A DNA stretch of 64,000 nucleotides. Origin: Thioclava nitratireducens. GTDB lineage: Bacteria > Pseudomonadota > Alphaproteobacteria > Rhodobacterales > Rhodobacteraceae. Location: positions 3,025,501 through 3,089,500 of the forward strand of contig NZ_CP019437.1 of the NCBI RefSeq assembly GCF_001940525.2, in the 5' to 3' direction. A program made the position numbers and the translations under genes. Shown one piece after another: positions 34,864 to 43,569 of the stretch (its first letter is position 1; every line of letters starts with the position of its first letter). The notes under the pieces were generated by a model, which did not search any database, was not told the origin of the DNA, and saw only the letters and a list, made by a program, of their open reading frames with translations.

Positions 34864-35745
34864 TTAGGGACGCAGGAATTTCGCGCCGGTTGTGCGCCCG
34901 CCAGACAGTATACGCGGCTGGCCCTGCCCGGGCTCCGTGCGACGGATCTGCGGCGCGGCGGAGACGCTGGGGGAGGCGGCGCGGATCACGCCGCGCCCGC
35001 TGCGCAGCGCGGATTTCAACTGCGCGACGATCGCGGGCAATTCCATCCCGTAGGCGCGCGAGACGCCATTCCTGCGCGAGCCCGAGGAAACCAGCGACAC
35101 GATCTGCGCCCGCCCGCCAGCAGCAAGCCCCGAGCGGTCGAAAACCGGCGCACCCGAGGAGCCGTGATCGACATCGCAATCGAAGCCGATCAGCCCCTTG
35201 GCCCGCCCGAACACGCGGCAGGCCTTTTGCCACGACAGCGCATCGGCCCGGCCCTGCGCATAAGATACCACCGATACTTCCGCCCCTGCGGCGGGCACGT
35301 CGCCGACGCGAAAAGGCGCGGCGATCGACGTCGGGATCGGCGCGGAGAGCTGTAAAAGCGCGACGTCGTGGCGCACGGTGTCGATCGAGAGCGGCACGAA
35401 CGGGTTATAGTCCGGATCGGCGACCATCGCGACGACCGGGCGCGCGGCCACCTCCGCCCCGTCGGTTTGCGCGGCTGCAAAACCCAGCGTCGCGGGATCG
35501 CGCGGCCCCTGCGCGCGTCGGTCGAAGATGCAATGGCCAGCGGTCAGCACCAGATCGGGTGCGATCAGCACGCCGGTGCAATAGCCCTCGGCCCCGATGG
35601 TGACCTTGCCCACCGCCTCCCAGCCGAAGAGATCCGCGCGTTGCGACAGGCGATCGAGCGCGGAGTTGCGCGCCTCCTGCGCCTCGCCCATGCCGCCAAG
35701 CAGTGCCAGAGCGATCACGCCGAAGATGACCCGCTTCACGCCCAT
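34864..35745 (-). CDS. Trypsin-like serine protease (copy 2)
   Basis: 293 residues: signal peptide MGVKRVIFGVIALALLGGMGEA, then an S1-type protease with H71 (LTAGHC), D127 (RHDVALLQL) and S197 (DHGSSGAPVF). A C-terminal extension of about 50 basic, Pro/Ser-rich residues follows the protease domain. It is periplasmic or secreted. It starts 5 bases after the stop of the similar gene at 35751, so the pair is an operon and an old duplication. The substrate is unknown; cleavage specificity is not typical trypsin. Confidence 0.88.
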   Translation of the reverse strand: MGVKRVIFGVIALALLGGMGEAQEARNSALDRLSQRADLFGWEAVGKVTIGAEGYCTGVLIAPDLVLTAGHCIFDRRAQGPRDPATLGFAAAQTDGAEVAARPVVAMVADPDYNPFVPLSIDTVRHDVALLQLSAPIPTSIAAPFRVGDVPAAGAEVSVVSYAQGRADALSWQKACRVFGRAKGLIGFDCDVDHGSSGAPVFDRSGLAAGGRAQIVSLVSSGSRRNGVSRAYGMELPAIVAQLKSALRSGRGVIRAASPSVSAAPQIRRTEPGQGQPRILSGGRTTGAKFLRP

Positions 35746-35750
35746 CGCGC

Positions 35751-36548
35751 TCAGTTCGCCTTGATGAACTTGGCCCCGCCCGCGCGAATTTCGCGGGTAG
35801 TGGCGACGTTGTCGCGGCTCTCGATGGCCTGCCGCAGATCGGCGACCCCATTGGCCAGCGCCCCGATCGAGACCGGGCGCGTGCCCATCTCGGCCTTGGC
35901 GGAGACCACCGAGACGATCTCGGGGCGGCCGTTGGCGAAGCTGAAGACCGGCGAGCCCGAGGCCCCGAAATCGGCCGAGCAACTCATCACGACCGTCGCG
36001 CCTGCGCGCTCCAGCACCGAGCAGTTTCGTTGCAGCGACGGTGCCTCCGAGCGGCCCTGCGCATAGGAGAGCACGCCGACTTCCTCGCCACGATAAGGCG
36101 CGCTGCGCGACACTTCGAAGGGCTGAAGCTGTGGCAGGCGGATCGGCTGGGCGAGCTTGATCAGCGCCAGATCGAATTCCGAACGCTTCACGCCGACCGG
36201 CCCGCCATAGTGATAGGAGGGATGCAGCACCGCGCGCGACACCTTGCGATAGGCTTCGGCGCGGCCGTTGCGCCAACCCGCGAGGAACTCGATCTCCCGC
36301 GCGTCTATCAGCGCACCGCTGCGCTTGTCATAGAGGCAATGCCCCGCCGTCAGCACCAGATCAGGCGCGATCAGCGTGCCGGTGCAAAAGCTGCCATGAC
36401 CCAGATCGAGCCGCCCGACCGCCTGCCAGCCGCGCGTATCGTCGCCGGTTTCCAGCGCGCGCAAGGACGTCGCATGGGTGATCGTGTCGGCCCGCGCAAG
36501 CACAGGAACGGCGGTCAGACAGGCAAGAGCGAGAGCAAGAAGGCGCAT
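35751..36548 (-). CDS. Trypsin-like serine protease (copy 1)
   Basis: 265 residues: signal peptide MRLLALALACLTAVPVLARA, catalytic H70 (LTAGHC), D126 (EFDLALIKL) and S197 (DFGASGSPVF). Both copies share VLSYAQGR/VVSYAQGR and the position of paired cysteines. First gene of the pair. The C-terminal phrase TREIRAGGAKFIKAN resembles the end of the other copy (TTGAKFLRP), a shared tail that might be a sorting or inhibitory element. Confidence 0.88.
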   Translation of the reverse strand: MRLLALALACLTAVPVLARADTITHATSLRALETGDDTRGWQAVGRLDLGHGSFCTGTLIAPDLVLTAGHCLYDKRSGALIDAREIEFLAGWRNGRAEAYRKVSRAVLHPSYHYGGPVGVKRSEFDLALIKLAQPIRLPQLQPFEVSRSAPYRGEEVGVLSYAQGRSEAPSLQRNCSVLERAGATVVMSCSADFGASGSPVFSFANGRPEIVSVVSAKAEMGTRPVSIGALANGVADLRQAIESRDNVATTREIRAGGAKFIKAN

Positions 36549-36617
36549 CGGGGCTCCGAAGATTGCGGGGCGTTTCGTCCTGCTTAGCGCCCCGATGCGG
36601 CCAGATTGTGGCGTGGA

Positions 36618-37894
<1,277 letters not shown>

Positions 37895-37895
<1 letters not shown>

Positions 37896-38974
37896 CAGCT
37901 CATCCTTCCGGGGTTCAGAATACCTTTGGGGTCGAATTGCGCCCGCAACGCGGTGGTGAGCGTGGCGATCGGCGCGGGTTCGGGCTCGAAGGTCACGCCC
38001 GCCGCGCCGCGCATGCAGGTCGCATGGCCGGTATAGGGCGAGGCCAGCGCACGGACATCGCTCCCCTCTGGCAGAAGCGCCCAGATCAGCCCGCCGCCCC
38101 AGTCGAGCAGCACCTCGCCGCCGAGCCTTGCCACGAGGTCAGACGCCTCCGAAGGCTTCACCGAGAGCCGCCACAGATCGCCGTCCTTGCCGATAAACGG
38201 CTCCAGATCGCGCAGGCTTTGCCAGATCGCGGCCGAGCCCTCTTCCTCGACCCGAACCGGGCCGAACGGCTCCATCAGTCTGCGCAACTGTTCCGCCCGG
38301 TAGGCGACGGATTCGGCGAGGCCTTCGACCCGGACCACCGCGCCGGTGCCGGGCAACCAGCCCGCACCGGACACGTCGAAGGGCGAACCAAGCGCCGCCG
38401 CCAGCGCAACTTGCGCGGCCCCTGCCGGAAGGTCGATCACCACCGTCGCCTGAGACGGCGCGGCGGGCAGCAGCTTGAAAGCCACCTCGCTCATCACGCC
38501 GAGCGTGCCCCAGCTTCCCGCCATCAGCTTCACCAGATCGTAGCCGGTGACGTTCTTCATCACCCGGCCACCGTTTTTCACGATCTGCCCGCGCCCGTCG
38601 ACGAAACGCGTGCCGATCAGACTGTCGCGACAGGCCCCGGCCTGCACCCGGCGCGGCCCCGAGACGTTCGCCGCCACGACACCGCCTACGGTGCTCTGAC
38701 CGCGCACGCCCAGGACCGGGCCCCAATTCGCTGGTTCGAAGGGCAGACGTTGACCCTCGGCGGCAATCGCGGCCTCCACCTCGGCGAGGGGCGTTCCGGC
38801 GCCGACGACCAGCGTCAGCGCGCCCGGCTCATAGAGCGTGATGCCCGAAATCCCGACTTCCAGCGGCTCGCCCAGACAACGTCCAACCGGCCGCGTGCCG
38901 CCTCCACGCACCGCCAGCGCGCCACCCGCATCCCGGACGGCCTCGGCCAGCTGCGCCTCGCTTTCAACTCTCAT
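37895..38974 (-). CDS. glcE: Glycolate oxidase FAD-binding subunit
   Basis: 359 residues with a PCMH-type FAD domain (GGALAVRGGGTRPVGR, VRGQSTVGGVVAANVSGPRRVQAGACRDSLIGTRFVDGRG) and a C-terminal substrate-cap region. The start at 38974 (MRVESEAQLAEAV) is chosen because the upstream frame runs through repeat copy G; AAGAGGAAG from that repeat acts as ribosome-binding site. It works with GlcD and GlcF at the membrane. Confidence 0.94.
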
Positions 38975-38986
38975 GAAATCTGCCTT

Positions 38987-39044
38987 CCTCTTGGCAAAAA
39001 TATCCCGGGGGCTCGCGTCAGCGAGCGGGGCAGCGCCCCTCTCC
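38987..39044 (+). repeat. Dispersed intergenic repeat, copy G, inside the glc operon
   Basis: CTCTTGGCAAAAATATCCCGGGGG, hairpin GCTCGC-GTCA-GCGAGC, then GGGGCAGCGCCCC. It fills the 74-base gap between glcD and glcE (both minus strand), with the palindrome 5 bases from the glcD stop and the other end forming the glcE ribosome-binding site. Confidence 0.78.
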
Positions 39045-39048
39045 CTTT

Positions 39049-40482
39049 TCAGCTCGCACGGCGGCTCGCGCTCGCGCCGAGCGGGAACACCTTCGCCGGG
39101 TTCAAAAGCCATTTCGGGTCGAACACGTCCTTCACCCGCATCTGCGCTTCCAGATCGGCGGGTTCGAATTGAACATCCATCAGGTCGCGCTTCTCGATGC
39201 CCACGCCATGCTCGCCGGTCAGGCAGCCGCCCGCCTCGACGCAGAGCTTAAGGATCTCCGCGCCCAGCTTTTCGCATTGCTCCTGCTGGCCCGGCTCGTT
39301 GGCGTTATACAGGATCAGCGGGTGCATATTGCCGTCGCCCGCGTGGAAGACGTTTGCGACGTCGAGCCCGAAATCCTTCGACAACTCGCCGATCCGGCGC
39401 AGCACGAAGGGCAGCTCCGAGACCGGGATCGTCCCGTCGAGGCACATGTAATCGTTAATCTGCCCCATCGCGCCGAAGGCCGACTTCCGGCCCAGCCAGA
39501 TCCGCGCGGCCTCGTCGGCCGATTGCGCCTCGCGGAACTCGACCGGCTCGTGACGGGTCGCGATCTGGCGGATCATGCCGATCTGCTCGTCGATCTCGGC
39601 TTCCGAGCCCTCGCATTCGACGATCAGCAGCGCCTCGCAATCGGGATAGCCCGCATGGCAGAAGGCTTCGGTCGCGCGGATGCAGGGGCGGTCCATGAAC
39701 TCGATCGCGACGGGCAGGATGCCCGCCTTGATGATATCGGCGACGCAGGCGCCCGCGACCTCGTTCGAGTTGAATCCGATCAGCACGGGGCGTGCGCCTT
39801 CGGGTTTCGGCAGGATCTTAAGCGTGGCTTCGGTCACGACGCCCAATTGCCCCTCCGAGCCGCAGATCAGCCCCAGCAGATCGAGCCCGCCCGCATCCAG
39901 ATACGGTCCGCCGATCTCGACCACCTCGCCCTCCATCGTGACCAGCGTCACGCCGAGGAGGTTATTCGTCGTCACCCCGTATTTCAGGCAATGCGCACCG
40001 CCGGAATTCATCGCGATATTGCCCGAGATCGCGCAGGCGAGCTGCGAGGACGGATCGGGCGCGTAGAACCAGCCATCGCTTTCCACCGCCCCGGTCACCG
40101 AAAGGTTCGTCCGTCCCGCCTCGACCCGGATGAAGCGGTTGGTGTAATCGGTCTCCAGCACGGCATTCATCCGCGCGAGCCCCAGCACCACCGAATCCGC
40201 CTGCGGCATCGACCCGCCCGCAAGCGAGGTGCCCGCGCCGCGCGGCACCACCGGCACGCCCAGTTCGTGACAGGCCTTCAGCGCCGCCGCGACCTCCGCC
40301 GTCGAGCGCGGCAGCACCACGCCCAGCGGCTGGCAGCGATAGGCCGAAAGCGCATCGCATTCATAGGCGCGCGTCTCGCTCGGATCGTCGATCACCGCAT
40401 CCGCGGGCAGAACCTCGCGCAGGCGGGCGATGATCTGCGGCTTGCGCGCCAGCAGATCCTCCTTCGGCTTGGGCATTTCCAT
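39049..40482 (-). CDS. glcD: Glycolate oxidase subunit GlcD
   Basis: 477 residues of the FAD-linked oxidase family: VVPRGAGTSLAGGSMPQADSVV near residues 92-113, EAGRTNLSVTGAVESDGWFYAPDPSSQLACAISGNIAMNSGGAHCLKYG, and a C-terminal cap with VFHAGDGNMHPLILYN and GGCLTGEHGVGIEKRDLM. It oxidises glycolate (or D-lactate-like 2-hydroxy acids) to glyoxylate. First gene of glcDEF; GGGAGGAG lies upstream. Confidence 0.95.
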   Translation of the reverse strand: MEMPKPKEDLLARKPQIIARLREVLPADAVIDDPSETRAYECDALSAYRCQPLGVVLPRSTAEVAAALKACHELGVPVVPRGAGTSLAGGSMPQADSVVLGLARMNAVLETDYTNRFIRVEAGRTNLSVTGAVESDGWFYAPDPSSQLACAISGNIAMNSGGAHCLKYGVTTNNLLGVTLVTMEGEVVEIGGPYLDAGGLDLLGLICGSEGQLGVVTEATLKILPKPEGARPVLIGFNSNEVAGACVADIIKAGILPVAIEFMDRPCIRATEAFCHAGYPDCEALLIVECEGSEAEIDEQIGMIRQIATRHEPVEFREAQSADEAARIWLGRKSAFGAMGQINDYMCLDGTIPVSELPFVLRRIGELSKDFGLDVANVFHAGDGNMHPLILYNANEPGQQEQCEKLGAEILKLCVEAGGCLTGEHGVGIEKRDLMDVQFEPADLEAQMRVKDVFDPKWLLNPAKVFPLGASASRRAS

Positions 40483-40563
40483 GGCAAACTCCTCCCGGTT
40501 GGTCAGAAAATATAACCAATAAGCCCCGGTGACAAGGGAAGCCGCATCGCGCTAACTGTCGAT

Positions 40564-41265
40564 ATGACGACGATGTTTCATATCGGCCCGCTCGGGCCTC
40601 TCGATCTCGCGGCGCTTGCGCTTCTCGTCACCTGCTGGCTCGTGATCGGCTGGACGACCGAACATCCGAGCACCGGCCGCCCTTCGATGGGCAAGCTGAT
40701 GGAAAATTACCGTCGCGAATGGATGCGCCAGCTGGTGACGCGCCAGCCGCGGATCTTCGATTCGGCCATGGTGGACGGGCTGCGGCAATCGACGACCTTC
40801 TTCGCCTCTTCTTCGCTGATCGCCATCGGCGCGGGGCTGGCGCTGATCGCGAACCCGCAGCCCCTGACGAATCTCGCCGATGATTTCGACATCGCGCGCG
40901 GCCCGGACCTGCTGTGGGAGGCGCGCATCCTGACGGCCGTGCTCTTCGGCGCGAATGCGTTTCTGAAATTCGTCTGGTCGCATCGGCTGTTCTCCTACGC
41001 CGCGATCGCAATGGCGGCGGTGCCCAACGAGCCCGAGGACCCGCTGGCCTATCCGCGCGCCGAACAGGCGGCGCAGGTGAACATCAACGCGGCGAAGAGC
41101 TTCAATCGCGGGCTGCGTTCCGTCTATTTCGCGCTGGCGACGCTGGCATGGCTGCTCGGGCCCTATGCGCTCATTGCGGCGACGCTGTTCACCACGGCGA
41201 TGCTCTGGCGGCGTGAATTCGCCTCGGACTCGCGCCAGGCGCTGCTGGAGAACATCCCCGACTAG
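40564..41265 (+). CDS. DUF599 family membrane protein
   Basis: 233 residues with four hydrophobic segments (around 14-30, 80-98, 122-140, 185-215). Characteristic pieces are NYRREWMRQLVTRQPRIFDSAMVDGLRQSTTFFASSSLIAIGAGLALI, then ANAFLKFVWSHRLFSYAAI. The family is widespread in proteobacteria, with function unknown. Divergent from glcD; recJ follows 54 bases later on the same strand. Confidence 0.85.
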   Translation: MTTMFHIGPLGPLDLAALALLVTCWLVIGWTTEHPSTGRPSMGKLMENYRREWMRQLVTRQPRIFDSAMVDGLRQSTTFFASSSLIAIGAGLALIANPQPLTNLADDFDIARGPDLLWEARILTAVLFGANAFLKFVWSHRLFSYAAIAMAAVPNEPEDPLAYPRAEQAAQVNINAAKSFNRGLRSVYFALATLAWLLGPYALIAATLFTTAMLWRREFASDSRQALLENIPD

Positions 41266-41319
41266 GCGCGGCGCGCTCGCCTCTGGCAGCCTCCGCATGA
41301 TTTGGCTAAACCCGACGCC

Positions 41320-43062
41320 ATGAGCAGTTTCCTTTCCGTCGAGCAATCCCTGACAGGCCGCCGCTGGATCGGCCCCACACCCGAGGCCGACCGGCTGGCC
41401 GAGGCGATGGCGCAGCAGACGCGCTTGCCCCTGCCCCTCGCCCGCATCCTCGTCGCGCGCGGTGTGACGCCGGAGGAGAGCGAGGGCTTCCTCGAACCCA
41501 CGATCCGCGAACTTCTCCCCGACCCCCGATCCTTGCGCGACATGGAGCAGGCGGCGGCGCGGTTCCTGAAAGCGGTGAAGTCGGGTGAGAAGATCGCCGT
41601 TTTCGCGGATTACGACGTCGATGGCGGCGCCTCGGCGGCGCTGCTGATCAACTGGCTGCGCGCGATGGGGCGCGAGGCGACGCTCTATATTCCCGACCGG
41701 ATCGACGAGGGCTACGGGCCGAACGTGCCCGCGATGGAAAGCCTCGGGGCCGAGCATCCGCTGATCGTTTGCGTCGATTGCGGCACGCTGAGCCACGAGC
41801 CCGTAGCCGCCGCGAAGCCCGCCGATGTCGTCATCCTCGATCACCACCTTGGCGGCGAGACCCTGCCCCCCGCGCTGGCCGTGGTGAACCCGAACCGACA
41901 GGACGAGACCGGCGAGCTGGGTCATCTCTGCGCGGCTTCAGTCGTCTTCCTGATGTTGGTGGAGGCGAACCGGCAGCTGCGCGACGAAGGTGTGCAGGGC
42001 CCGCCCTTGATGACGCTTCTCGATCTGGTGGCACTTGCGACGGTGGCCGATGTCGCGCCGCTTACGGGCTGCAACCGGGCGCTGGTGCGGCAGGGGCTCA
42101 AGATCATGGCGCGGCGCGAGCGGCCCGGCCTCGTGGCGCTGTCGGACGTGGCGCGGCTCGACCGTGCGCCCGCCGCCTATCACTTGGGCTTCGTGCTGGG
42201 ACCGAGGATCAATGCAGGCGGGCGGATCGGCGCGGCCGATCTGGGCGCGCGTCTGCTGTCGACAACCGACCCGCACGAGGCGCAATCCATCGCGGAACGG
42301 CTCGATCAGCTCAACACCGAGCGCCGAGAGGTAGAGAACGCCGTGCGGGAGGCGGCGCTGACGCAGGCCGAGGAACGCGGACTCAACGCGCCGCTGGTCT
42401 GGGCGGCGGGCGCTGGCTGGCACCCGGGCGTCGTCGGCATCGTGGCCGCGCGGCTGAAAGAGGCGACGAACCGCCCCTCGGTCGTGATCGGGGTGGAGAA
42501 CGGGATCGGCAAAGGCTCGGCCCGCTCCGTCGCCGGCGTCGATATCGGGGCCGCGATCCAGCGCGTCGCCGCCGAGGGGCTGCTGCTGAAAGGCGGCGGG
42601 CACAAGATGGCGGCGGGCCTCACGGTGGAGGAAAACAAGCTGGAGCCTGCGATGGCGCGCCTGTCGGAGCTTCTGGCCAAACAGGGTGCGGGAGAGATCG
42701 GCCCGCGCGACCTGCGTCTCGACGGGATGCTGATGCCGGGCGCGGCGACCGCGCAACTGATTGAAGACCTCGACCGCGCCGGCCCCTTCGGCCAAGGCGC
42801 TCCTGCCCCGCGTTTCGCCTTTGCGGATATGGAAGTCGTGGGCGCGCGCCGGATCGGCGAGAGCCATCTGCGCTTCATGTTCGGCGACGGTATGGGCGCG
42901 CGGATCGAGACAGTCTGCTTCGGCGCGTTCGACTGCCCGCTCGGCCCCGCGCTGAGCCAGCCGGGCGCGAAGCGTTTCCACCTCGCCGGACGGTTGGAGA
43001 TCAACACATGGGGCGGGCGCAACAAGGTGCAGCTGCGGCTCGAGGACGCGTCCGAAGCGTAA
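41320..43062 (+). CDS. recJ: Single-stranded-DNA-specific exonuclease RecJ
   Basis: 580 residues with DHH-family motifs: FADYDVDGGASAAL (near residue 95), VCVDCGTL, ILDHHLGGE and the DHHA1 segment with LLLKGGGHKMAAGLTVEE. It degrades single-stranded DNA 5' to 3' in recombination and repair. ATG at 41320 is preferred over the in-frame TTG at 41302. The Asp residues for metal binding are intact. Confidence 0.96.
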   Translation: MSSFLSVEQSLTGRRWIGPTPEADRLAEAMAQQTRLPLPLARILVARGVTPEESEGFLEPTIRELLPDPRSLRDMEQAAARFLKAVKSGEKIAVFADYDVDGGASAALLINWLRAMGREATLYIPDRIDEGYGPNVPAMESLGAEHPLIVCVDCGTLSHEPVAAAKPADVVILDHHLGGETLPPALAVVNPNRQDETGELGHLCAASVVFLMLVEANRQLRDEGVQGPPLMTLLDLVALATVADVAPLTGCNRALVRQGLKIMARRERPGLVALSDVARLDRAPAAYHLGFVLGPRINAGGRIGAADLGARLLSTTDPHEAQSIAERLDQLNTERREVENAVREAALTQAEERGLNAPLVWAAGAGWHPGVVGIVAARLKEATNRPSVVIGVENGIGKGSARSVAGVDIGAAIQRVAAEGLLLKGGGHKMAAGLTVEENKLEPAMARLSELLAKQGAGEIGPRDLRLDGMLMPGAATAQLIEDLDRAGPFGQGAPAPRFAFADMEVVGARRIGESHLRFMFGDGMGARIETVCFGAFDCPLGPALSQPGAKRFHLAGRLEINTWGGRNKVQLRLEDASEA

Positions 43063-43164
43063 GCGACGCCCCACGATTGCACACAGAAAAGGGCTGTAAT
43101 TCCAAGGCTTCGAGACTGCCGTAACGGAGGGACAAAAACTTTCCAAAAATCCGCAAATACCCTC

Positions 43165-43193
43165 TTGCGAGTCACGGTTCTCTGGCCTAAACA
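43165..43193 (+). promoter_or_regulatory. Promoter of the tRNA-Glu pair
   Basis: TTGCGA (43165-43170) and TAAACA/CTAAAC (43187-43193) with 16-17-base spacing, about 40 bases upstream of the first tRNA. The -35 is identical to that of the SRP RNA promoter. Confidence 0.55.
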
Positions 43194-43233
43194 CCGCTCC
43201 ACCTTAGGCAGGTATGCCCGGAAGGTTCAGAGT

Positions 43234-43308
43234 GGTCCGTTCGTCTATCGGTTAGGACGCCAGGTTTTCAACCTGGAAAGAGGGGTTCGATTCCCCTACG
43301 GACTGCCA
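43234..43308 (+). tRNA. tRNA-Glu (anticodon TTC), first copy
   Basis: 75-nt cloverleaf with anticodon stem-loop CCAGG-TTTTCAA-CCTGG, T-arm AGGGG-TTCGATT-CCCCT and encoded CCA end. Acceptor GGTCCGT pairs with ACGGACT. Confidence 0.97.
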
Positions 43309-43335
43309 CTTCCGAGCCCTGACTGAGCGTTATGC

Positions 43336-43410
43336 GGTCCGTTCGTCTATCGGTTAGGACGCCAGGTTTTCAACCTGGAAAGAGGGGTTCGATTCCCCTA
43401 CGGACTGCCA
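43336..43410 (+). tRNA. tRNA-Glu (anticodon TTC), second identical copy
   Basis: Exact duplicate of the preceding tRNA, 27 bases downstream and probably on the same transcript. Encoded CCA end. Confidence 0.97.
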
Positions 43411-43511
43411 CTACTCCCCCGATTTCAAAGCGATTTCACCACGCGCGCCGCTTGGTCGCGTGTGTTTCCATTCGTGGCACAGCGCGGCTCTGCGCGCGCC
43501 GATCCCTCATC

Positions 43512-43541
43512 AAAAAAAGCGGCCCATTTCGGGGCCGCTTT
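43512..43541 (-). terminator. Intrinsic terminator of the aldehyde dehydrogenase operon
   Basis: Ten-base-pair stem AAAGCGGCCC/GGGCCGCTTT (43516-43525, 43532-43541); on the minus strand it is followed by a run of seven T in total. It lies 29 bases past the stop at 43570. Confidence 0.9.
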
Positions 43542-43569
43542 CTCGTATCCCTGTCAGGGGCCTGGGGCC

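Noticed and set aside
43234..43410. Direct repeat suggestive of an attachment site or integrated element
   Set aside because: The repeat is simply two complete identical tRNA-Glu genes; no integrase or foreign-looking genes are beside them.
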